A stretch of 64,000 nucleotides of DNA from Bolinopsis microptera. Taxonomy: Eukaryota > Ctenophora > Tentaculata > Lobata > Bolinopsidae. A program made the position numbers and the translations under genes. The stretch is taken from contig NC_087079.1 of the NCBI RefSeq assembly GCF_026151205.1, positions 1,054,001 through 1,118,000 of the forward strand, in the 5' to 3' direction. This document shows, one piece after another, positions 12,901-24,900 of the stretch. Position 1 is the stretch's first letter, and each line of letters begins with the position of its first letter. The notes below the pieces were generated by a model. It made no database searches, was not told where the DNA came from, and worked only from the letters and a program-made list of their open reading frames with translations.

Positions 12901-15900
12901 TTCTGTCTCAGCTAATACTTGATCTGAAAGTTCCTGATCCTCTAGGACTCTTAAAGGTTCCATCTGTATGACATCCAGATCATTGTTCCCGCTCTGTATG
13001 TCTTCAGTCATCGTCGAAATGAATCTTGTAATCGAAGATACGACTGCGGAGGTACTGAGCCTGATAAGTCTTTTTACTTCCCCTAACTTTCTGCCTAGGA
13101 ACTCTGTTAACGTTTTTTCGTATATCAGCGGGTTGATAACAGAGTTAAGTGGAAGAACTATCATCGCATACGTAACATACCATTTAGTTGCATCAAAAAC
13201 GCCAAGATTATGCATACCGCTTATAACAATAAATGGTACCCAGCAAAGGAAATCAGTCGCAACAATAAGAGTAATTTTATTCTGTACAGATCTATTGTCC
13301 CTCACTCTTTCTGGGGCATGATGCTGTCCTGATCTCCGTGAAGAAATCCTGGTTTGTATATTGATAACTATGTAGCAAAAAGTGATGATGATGAAGCAAA
13401 CTAAGTTCACACCAAGCATAAGCCAAACTACTGGATCTCCTTTATGATCAGTTATGTCCGCTCTACTTTCAATCGATTGTCTAATTCTCCTTGCATCGTC
13501 ACTCCGAACAAAGTACTTGAATAAGCAGACACCGTCGTTACCATAGAAATGAACTGGACGTCTACTCAAAAGTCCATGTTCCTGAGTGAACATACCGTCC
13601 ACCTTATCACCGATTTGTTTCCAGGTTGAATCCATAGTTATGTTAGTGGTATTATAGTGAGCTTGAAGAACATTAACATGTTTCTCTTTGTTGGGGAAGC
13701 CTATGAACACTTTGTAGATGGGGTCATAGTACATTCCCTGTACAAAATATTCCTCTAATGAAGGTATCAATGGCGTAACAGCTATAGCTATCGAAGCAGT
13801 GATAATTCCGGTGACTAGGGAAGCGAGTTTGATAGTAGTACTTCTGTTTGCAGGGCCTGGAATACTCATTTTCTTAAAAGTAAGCTTATACATTCTGATG
13901 ATACTTAAAGCTGTCATTGCGAAAAGGGACACTTGTGATCCAACTGTGCAGATGACCCCTAATATGGAGCATGCTGTTCCGGTGTACCATTCGGCTTGAT
14001 TTCTGCAAAACCCGTTCCCATATACAAAACTATCATAGGAAGACAGAAGAACTAAATATAGTCCGATAACAAGATCCCCTGATCCGATTAGACTGATCAA
14101 GGCTTTGTTAGCTAAAATGCGTTCATTCCCACTATGCTTTATAGTTTTTAGTCCAATGAATACGGTGTACGAGTTAAATATCAATGCTAGCACCCCCATA
14201 ATCCAGGATGATACCTGCAGTGTCAAGTTTTCAAGTATCCTTTTCCCACAAATGTCATTGCATTCATCTGAGAGGTCAAAGCAATCGTATATGCCGTCAC
14301 ATCTCTGCGATAAGGAAATAAACTGATGTTTAGTTGAGTTCAAAGTGTCTTCACAAATCATGTGATTTTCACAGTTCAACTCGTCACTCATGTCCCCACA
14401 ATCATCTATGAGATCACATACTTGCGTGTATTCCACACATCTACTGTTATTGCATTGAAAATAGTCTTGGTGATATCGGCCTTTCGTTGACTTCTCAACA
14501 AACGTTAGAAAAGAGTTGTTAGCAAGTGTATGTACTCGATCAGGATATTGGCCAGGACATGAATTATACAACAATGTCCTTTTTTTATTTAGAGGACAAA
14601 GGGCATCTAGACATAGATCCATGCAACTGAGAAACATGTAATATTCACCAAACAAATAGCTGCAATTAACCTTAGAGGTCGGAACGATTAACTCTGACTT
14701 TTTTACTCCGAATACATCGGTAATCCAGGGTCGTATGAATTCTTTCACTTCACAGTTAGAGTCATCGCATAAATCTCGCCTTGATCCTTGATAAAGAGCG
14801 GTCTTATTGATCGTTGGGAAATCTCTAGCGATCCTACAAACCTCATTCTCTGCACTGTCACCACACGTCTCCAATCCGTCACAGAGTTGTTCGAATTGAA
14901 CGTATGGTTTATCACCTTTCTGACACAGATAGACGTTTCTGCAAATTACGTTGTATTTAAAACGATAAGTTTTGTCATTGTGATTGCCACAGAAACTAAA
15001 GCCCTCAACCTGTTCATCCATTCCATCCATACAATCCACCACATTGTCCATTATCCAAGAAACTGGTATTCCGAACTTTGTATTGAAGTTAAACCTACGA
15101 ACACATTGAAATTCCTTCGTCATGTATTCACACATGTCATCAAGTTCATCACTTCCATCAGGACAATCCCACATTCCGTCACACATCCTGTGTTTGTGTA
15201 CTCTACAACCAGTGGAAGTAGACGGTGATCTACAGTTGGTTTGAAGGTCATCGTCACATATCTTAACTGGTAAACTAGTCTTCTCATCATATTCATAACA
15301 CAACATGTACTTAGAAACACTCGAGTTATACCCATTAATATGACAATACCCCCCTACCCGCTCACTATCAGAACAGTTAGTCTGATCTAGATAGTTCAGA
15401 CAGTATGGATAGATTGAATCATAGTAACTCTTTATATATAAACTCTTTATATCAAATACTGAGCACCTAGTATAGTCCAATATAGGTACTGTTCTAATCT
15501 CGTTACGCACTTTTCTGTAGTAGTGTGTACACGTGTGTGGGGTAGTTTCAGTAACATTACAGTCCTGTTCATCCTCTCCTTCAGTACAGTCATTGTCCCC
15601 GTCACATATCCAGTATACAGGAACATACCTGTCTTTCCCATCATATCTACAGTTAATTCCGTATGCATACCCGTTACAATCACTTTCATCTTTACATGAA
15701 GGAACGACACATTTACCATTACATAGCGTTGTTGTTGGGTGGTACTCGGACTCCGGCTTTTCACATTCGTTATTTTCGAAACAAGCCTCCACACAGCACA
15801 TCCGTGTTTGTTATTTGTGCATTGAACCCACATGCCTGATACACGTGGGGATCGTTCTCACAAACTGCAGTAACGCTCTCGAAATGGCCACACCTTGTCT

Positions 15901-18900
15901 TGTAAAAGTACACATCAGAATGGGCACACTTGAAGTAGTGTTGTTTCCTCTTTTCATCAAAACACACATTTTTGAGGAAGCCCCTTACTATCGTAACTGT
16001 ACAATTTTTTCTTGATTTTCTCAATTCATCCACAACCCTGTAGTCAACACTGTGCGGAGAAGAACAGTGTTCAGTTTTGTCACCACACTGTCCATCCTTT
16101 TTGGCACTACAACACGGGTTCTCGCTATCATGGTTACACTCACCAGGACTGTTATTAGGGAGGCGATTACCACTACCACATCTACCGTCATACCTCCACT
16201 TTATCTTACCTCCTGATTCTCTCCAGTCCCTATATATAACACTGTAGTCAACACAGTCACCACAAGAACAGTGTCTAGCCGTGTTACCACACACACCACC
16301 CCGCCTGTTACTACAACACGGGTTCTCGCCGTCAGGGTCACACTCAGCAGGACTGCCATCAGGGAGGGTAGAATTTGTACCACATCTCCCGTTAGACAAC
16401 CATTTTATCTCGAATTCACCTGATAGTTATTAATGTTAACATCAATTCATGTATAATTCCGCTGTCCTATATTTAAATAAGGCAGTAAAATTGTACTCTA
16501 TTAGAAGCACTTGTATGTTTAAAATTGTGCGCAGTTAAATTTGTTAAATATTTTTACGCCTTAGCTGTTTTCTTACAAATGATGACATATAAGGTACAGT
16601 ACATTTTATTTAAACAATTTCAAATTTCTTACCTTGACAGAAAATGCCCTGAACTAAGACGATCAGTAGTGCGATCGAAAGTTTGACCCCCATTCTCGTT
16701 CCACTTGATTGCTTGAGTCGAGATCTTTAGAATTTGGCTAATTGAATCCTTGAATTAAGTGCAACATGAACATTTTATAAGCAATTTCCAAAAACAAAAT
16801 GGGTTTGTGAACGTTTTTTTTAAAGCAGAAGAAAAATTGTCAGGTACACAAATCGAAGCCAGAAACAGTTGATAATCGATCACTCAACAACCTGGTCATT
16901 ATGAATAGTGAACGTCGAATAATTTAGATGAGGGGCTGATATTTGTATTAAGTAGTGCTAACAATCGTTTTTAACCCCAATTGTTAAGCCCGATTGTTAA
17001 GTGAACAAGCAAATAGAAATTACAAGCGAAATATATCATACGGCCTATTTACAGTAAAAGTTTACTATTATTTTATATGTTGAAAGTACAATAATCACAA
17101 AAGTTCGTTAATAAATTTACTGCGGAACTGAGATGATTGATGTTTAAAAACTGACTTAGCGCACCTCATTTAAGTTCGTCAACTCTAAACTGTAAAGAAA
17201 TACCCGTCCTGGTATGTACTAGTCCTGATCTCAACCTGGGTAAATATAGCGACTATAGGTATTGTGAGCACCAAATATGTCACGTGAACATCTAAACAGT
17301 TTGTAATTGGTCTATTTATTTCTAAGCACGAAACCAAACACCAAAATCAGCTCCTGAGTAGGCCTCAGGAAGAATAAATGGCTGATGATTTTTTCCCTTC
17401 AAATTTACACATGAATAGAAACAATTGTCCGCGCCAAAATATACCTTCAGCTGGTTGTGGTTTTTGAGTGTGGTTGATGATTAATTATGACTTGTTTGAA
17501 GTATGAACGACACATAATCTATGAGGTGATCATTTTTGAATGGCAATGATGATTGTTCGAAAAATGTTGTATAAGGTTATGCCTGTAATCGTCTGAATGA
17601 CCGGATTGTTACGCAAACAGTGCCCAACAAACAGAAATTACTAGCGAAATCATTTTTAGTGGGCCTATTTAACAGTTTATAGTTTTTTAAATCTATATTA
17701 AAGGTCGTTTATGAACTCTCGTTCATGACTCCGTGGAATTGAAATGATTAATGACTAATAATGACTTCAGCTAAATTTGTTATCTCAAAATAAATACGTG
17801 TCCTCGTGTGGGGGGGGGGCGGGGGGCAATGGCATAAAATGGAGAATTACTCAAGGGTTTTTTTTATTTTCTTTATAGAAAAAGTCTTCATTTTATGCCA
17901 TTTAAAAACTTAAATACTTAAAAAACCCAATTTGTTACAAAATTTTGACCTTAAAAGACGAAATAATTTGAATACAATACATCTAGATAGAATCTAAATA
18001 TAATTTCGGACACCAAAAAGACAATTTTTGCCCCTTTATCGTATTTCGACCTTCAATAATTTTCCAGCTCGAACACAAGGGTCCCCCTTGTATGAATATT
18101 GTAAAAATTGTCAAATAATTTGTTTTTCAAATATCGTAATTTTAGTACTAAAAATTTTGCCTTTCCAAGCTGAAAATAATCCTGTACAAATATTTCCGAG
18201 ATTTATAAGTTTTCATGTTTTCTATAATCCCGATTTCGAAGTCCCCACATCACCATCGATATACGTCTACCCATTATGTCAGGAGGTTCAGTACTTTGTG
18301 AAACTCCTGAAGCTCCTAGTCCCCTCATAATGTGGCTTATATATATAGTCAGAATAGCTTTTACTACATGCCACTATTAAAAGTAGCCTTGCTGCTTGAA
18401 TCATAGTAACGAAATGTTATAAAGTATAATGGCAATGCACAATTAGCAGTTGAACAAAAAGATGATTCAGAATCCAACAACAATAGTTGCTTTATCTTTT
18501 GTAGGCCACGAACAAAGAAGTTAGATTCAAAGGCTTTGGCCTTTTCAATTGATACGAATAGTGGCGACAAGTAGGTACTGACTTTCATGAGCTAACAAAT
18601 AAATTGACTAATAACACGATTTTGAAAGGCGAAGCACCTTAGCTATGACTTATGAATGTTGACTTTAGTTTTTGGTAGATCTCAATTTACAATTCAATTT
18701 TTAAAAGCAGTCCCCCAATTTGAGAATTCTTACAAATTCTCTTCTCAAAGAGTTTGTTGTTAGAATATATACCAAGGGAGAACATCCTATCAGGATTTGT
18801 AGCACTGAGTAGAAAACATCAAATATATATGACAGTTTCTCTCCTTCCGCAAGCATTTCAGTTATCTCCACAGTGTAGACGATCATCCCAGCCCAGGGTA

Positions 18901-21900
18901 GCGTGGTGGAAAGACAAACAACTAGGATTGCTATTATCGACCAAGGAATAGTTCTTTGCTCTGCCATTGCCTTTGTTTCTTTGATTGAAGTTGTTGAGGA
19001 TTCGGTCAGGCTACGATGGGTTTCTTTAGCTTTAGCTACCAATCTACAGATGTAGATGTACAGCGTCATAACACTGATGTTTGGAAGAAGAAGCCCCACC
19101 ACGAGAACAACGCTGTAGAAAACTTTGCATTCCAACTTGTTCCTATCATCGTAGCTACAGTATTCCATCTCTTCGCTTTGACCATTGACTAATGTTGTCT
19201 GTACAACTGCCGTTACAGAGCCCAAAACTGGGAGCCGCTGCTATAAGCCCACAGATCAGGAGAGCTCCTCCGAATGTAGCTAGCTGGTATCTTTTCTTTA
19301 TGTAGTAGAAATGAGAGAGAGGGAAGGTTATGAAGATACTCCTTACCCCTGTAATGATCAGAATACTGTATCCAGGCAGTAGAAGAGCGAATGTTTGAAG
19401 ACCTTGCTTTATCTGACATCTAGATTCTGTTTCTTCAGGGTCCAATAGTTCAGTTATCCAAGAAACTGAGAGAACCATCAGAAGAAGTAGCTGTGACATT
19501 ATGTAGAACAACACAGAGAGATAAATGTTCAGCAGTGGTCTAAAGCGTTTGAAGATGATGTAGAAAGCCAAAGCACTGAAGATAACCAAAGCAATGTAGC
19601 TGGGGAAGGAGAAGCCCATACTAAGAGGGAGGTTGTGTTTAAAAGGGTTCGGAACGGGAGGTCCGGGTGGAATTACCGGTGCAGTTAGCCACTTCATCTC
19701 TGTAGGATCTGGCGGTATCGGAGGAGATGGTGTCGGTATCGGAGGAGATGGGTGGGGTGGTGTCGGTATCGGTGGTGGTGGAGGCTCCATTCTGAGAAAT
19801 GTTTAGGGTTCATATAGGACTATAGTGTCATCTCCATGGTATGGTTAAAATGTGACTGTAACATTCAATTGGATCAAATCAAGGAAAAAGGTCAAGATAG
19901 AATTGTTATCAAAATTATCTTCTTTTCACAGTATTAGTACACTTTAGCACGAACCAGCCAAACACGGGCTTATTGAATAAAATTTAGGAGAAAATAGGCC
20001 AGATATTTCAATTCTAATAAACGTATGTGACATGTAAATTGAAAAAATGGAACACAATATGTTTACATAAATTTCAAATTCAATTCAAAATGTGTATAGA
20101 AGTTTCCATTGTGTAAGCGCTAAGATATTGCTACTGATATACATAAAATAGCCACAATACTCTAATCTACTTTCCGCAAAAACTTTGTGCCGGTTCCACG
20201 AGACAATGTGTAAGTTTAAAAAGACGACATAGTACCTCGTTTAGAATCCGATATTGCATGAACATTTACCGTTTGCATACTGGCAATATTACACATGGCA
20301 CTAAAAACGTAAAGGCTTCTGTCTGTTTTGGCCCAAAGTTTCAAAGAAAAACATCAGGGATGAACAAAATAATTGTTAATTAGTTATGATTTGAATATAT
20401 CACACATAATGCCTATATAGTGTATATTGTATACTGTATACACTACATTGTACATTGTACATTGTACATTATACACTATACACTGTACACTATTATACAC
20501 TGTACATTATATACTATACACTGTACACTATACACTATACATGTACATTATACACTATACACTGTAAACTATTACACACTGTACATTATATACTATACAC
20601 TGTACACTATACACTATACACTGCACATTATGCACTATACACTGTATACACTATACACAATACAGGTATATGATATAATGATTGATCTGATTGTGAATAG
20701 ATCGGACTGCTTTGCCTGAGAATTTGTTCTGTATAAAGAAGGAACCTTCACCCCTGAAAGCATAGGGGGATTGTTTACTATCCGACCAAGCACCAGAGAC
20801 GTTATGAGGTTTGAAATGTGACAACACAGATTGCTGGAAGGTGAAACATTGATAGAGCAAGTTAATGTGAGCTTGAAAATACAACCCATCATCACGCCGT
20901 CGAATTAAACAAGATATGCTATACATAAATCTAATTATAATTGACATTAAAAGAGACAATATCTACGAACAAATACCAATATTCAGTAATATCAGCTCTC
21001 TAAAAAATCACTTGAACTACGAAAAAAACACACGTAACTAGTGAAGCGAGCTGCGGTCTTGAGATCTCATTAAAGAACTGAAATGATCCGAGTTTTTGTG
21101 CTTGTGGGTCTCCCTTATTAATTTATCTATTGAGAATAGGCTGTGTGTGTCAGAAAATAGACATGTCTTCTCGTTTCATTTTGTTTCTTTTGAGAAATTG
21201 TCCGATGTTGAGCCAGTCTTTTCATTTGGGAATTCAGAGGTTAGGCTGAGATACCTTTCGCATCGGATAATCTACATCAGTTTTTGGTATGCCTCAATTT
21301 ACGAAATCAGTTCGTTTAACAAGTCCCCTTTTTAAAGGGTCTGTAGTAGTAAATCCAAAATTGCGTACATTAATGTTTTTAACTCTACGAGATCTGAAAA
21401 CAGTCGACTCATCTAGCTAACGAAAATTAACACATGTTATTTGAAAGCTTCCGAAAGAGAAAAAAAATTTGTTTTACTAAAACATGTCCAAAAACTATTC
21501 CAGCTAGTTTCTTTTCTATTAGTCTATCGTCTGCAGCAATCTTTCGCAGACTTTAACATTTTAACAAGCTCTTTCAACATAGAGTTAGTGGTTAGAAGAT
21601 ATACCAAGGGAGAACATCCAATCAGGATTTGTAGCACTGAGTAGAAAACATCAAATATATATGACAGTTTCTCTCCTTCTGCATGCATTTCAGTTATCTC
21701 CACAGTGTATACGATCATCCCAGCCCAGGGTAGCGTGGTGGAAAGACAAACAGCTAGGATTGCTACTATCGACCAAGGAATAGTTCTTTGCTCTGTCATT
21801 GCCTTTGTTTCTTTGATTGAAGTTGTTGAGGATTCGGTAAGGCTACGATGGGTTTCTTTAGCTTTAGCTGCCAATCTACAGATGTAGATGTAAAGCGTAA

Positions 21901-24900
21901 TAACACTGATGTTCGGAAGAAGAAGCCCCACCACGAGAACAACGCTGTAGAAAACTTTGCATTCCAACTTGTTCCTATCATCGTAGCTACAGTATTCCAT
22001 CTCTTCTCTTTGACCATTGACTAATGTTGTCTGTACAACTGCGTTACAGAGCCCGAAACTGGGAGCCGCTGCTATAAGCCCACAGATCAGGAGAGCTCCT
22101 CCGAATGTAGCTAGCTGGTATCTTTTCTTTAAGTAGTAGAAATGAGAGAGAGGGAAGGTTATGAAGATACTCCTCACCCCTGTGATGATCAGAATACTGT
22201 ATCCAGGCAGAAGAAGAGCGAATGTTTGGAGACCTTGCTTTATTTGACATCTGGATTCTGTTTCTTCAGGGTCCAATTGTTCAGTTATCCAAGAAACTGA
22301 GAGGACCATCAGAAGAAGTAGCTGTGACATTATGTAGAACAACACAGAGAGATAAATGTTCAGCAGTGGTCTAAAGCGTTTGAAGATTATGTAGAAAACC
22401 AAAGCACTGAAGATAACTAAAGCAATGTAGCTGGGGAAGGAGAAGCCCATACTAAGAGGAGGTTGTGTTTAAAAGGGTTTGGAACGGGAGGTCCCAGACC
22501 TTGTCTAGTTGTCCGGTGAGGTGGGGTTGGATACTGCGATGTTGCCCATGTTGGTGGAGGTGGCCAGGTGGGTGGGGTTAGAATGAGGTTACAATAGTTT
22601 CAAGTTCTGGTGGTGTTGGAAGTGTTGTATTAGCCATGATTCTGCAAAAGATATCATTGATTAGTTTTAGAAGCATACAAATATATAACATTATATGAAA
22701 CTAGCAGTTACCACCTGGATATGCTAATTGCACTACTTATAACAGAAAAGCTATGGGACGTCCGGTTATTCTTTTTCTCACGCATTCATCAGCATAGATC
22801 AGACTGGTATTCTCGTATTGCATTGGGTATCTTTCACTTGTTCCATCAACACCCAAATAACAGAACGAAATATTCTGGCTAACAATTCACGCCCATTTAC
22901 AATCGTCATATTATAATATTCATCTTTCTCCCTTGCTGTCAAATAAGGGACGTAGGCGGTACCGCGACAATTGACCCCCCCCCCCCCCCCGACAACTGAC
23001 CCCCCGATAATTGACCCCCTATGTAATTACACTGGGGTCAATTGTCGCGAAATCTAGGGCTTAGTACGACAATTGACCCCCCGACAATTGACCACCTATG
23101 TAATTACACTAGGGTAAATAGTCGCGAAATCTAGGGCTTAGTACAGCAATTGGTTAGGGTTAGGGTTAGGGTCGGGGGGTCAATAGTGGGGGGTCAATTT
23201 TCGCCCACTCCACTTTCTCCCTTGCTGTCAAATAAGGGACGCTTAATTAATACCAGTCACGAGACAACTTCTCATTCTGGTATGTATAAAACTATGGATC
23301 TTCGTTGTCCAGCAGATTATGAATAAAGTCTCATTACAATTAGTCCGAAGGTGAGAAATCAACTAGAAATGTACTAGCAATCATAATACTGATGACAAAG
23401 GAACCTTTCACTCTTTTAATTTGTCGGAACATCTGCTACCAATTATTTACAGCTGTAGTCTCCACAAGTGAGAATCAATTTCTAATTCTTAAAATTCTAT
23501 TAGAAGCCTTGAAAGAATGCTTTTGTTTACAGCTGTAGTCTGTATAGAATGCTTTTGTTTCGTGGTATTAAACAAAAAGCTCGCATATTTATCAGTAAAG
23601 TATTTGTAGACATCAGTCTTCTCGCTTCCGCTCATGATTTAGTCTATTATTAAACACCTCCCTGGTTGAGGACAGAGATTTAGAGAAGCAAAGTTTCGTT
23701 GAAGAAATAGCAGTGCACTACACGTGCCATTAGTTCTAAAATCATACTACTAGTTATATTAGTAGCATTATTACTATTACTACCACTAGTATTAGTAGCA
23801 TTATTACTATTACTACTCACTATTCTAAATAAGCTGTTTATACACACCTGACTGATTGGACCGGTGGGCTGCATAAGCTACATTCACTGTGTAGTGACCC
23901 CCCCCCCCCTCCCTACACTGCATAAGCTGTCCTTCACTCGTGGAGTTACAATGTGAAATGTAACCCCCCCCCCCCCCCACCTGGCCTTAACAACTTCCTG
24001 ATTGTTCTGTAACCCCAGCTGATATTTCAGGCGTGTAGCGGAACAGCGTCATTTCGAGGCGGCTGAGAGGCGGCGACTACTAAACTCACAACAGCTCAAG
24101 AAAGCGGCTGTTATACGTGATAAGTGCTACAGAAGCAAGAAGACTAAAACAAACGGTACTGATGATTATATTATCAATGTTCACCTATTATGAGAGGTTT
24201 TACTAACATTTTATTTTCCTTCTCAGTTGATTCACTTAATTATTAAGTTGGAATTTGCTCGAGCGATTAAGTACAGTAACTATTTGTCTAATGTCCTTGT
24301 TCAATTGAAACTGGTAGCGTAGAGTTAAACAGTAGTTAACTCACGAACATTATATATACCAAAACTGGCAGTTGTCCGGCCGAACTGCCCTAGCACTTAC
24401 AAGCGATTACATCACTTTAATCTAATCTAATCTAAATAATCAGGGGGAGGGTAGTTAAGTCACAAATGTTGCATCTCTTTGTTGCTTGCGTCAATCCTCA
24501 TGGCAACCTGCTATCGTCATGGCAACTTTCTATTGTTATTCATGTCACGCCCGACCTCGCTACAATGGGAACAACGATTATTCTGTCTTGTAGATATTAA
24601 TATGGAAATTAATCTGAATTTGCCGAGTTTAATGCAAATACAAATTATAGGCTTTGTCCTCTACTCGGACTTTAATTTAGGATAATGAGGATACTTGGGT
24701 AAGGTTTTGATTATTCAATTTATACTAACATACAAGCCAATAATTTACTAAAATGATCTTATGAAATCGTGACAACAGATAAGTGAGGTAAGTAATATCG
24801 TAAAGATGGCTAATACTCCACTGTCCACCAGCTGAATCAAAACATATCCCGTGCTTATAATAAAGCAGGGGTCAAATATTAATCTAACTTTTCAGTGTAG

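Noticed and set aside
12968..15228. Several + strand frames inside the LDLa receptor
   Set aside because: Antisense shadows of the minus-strand receptor exon.
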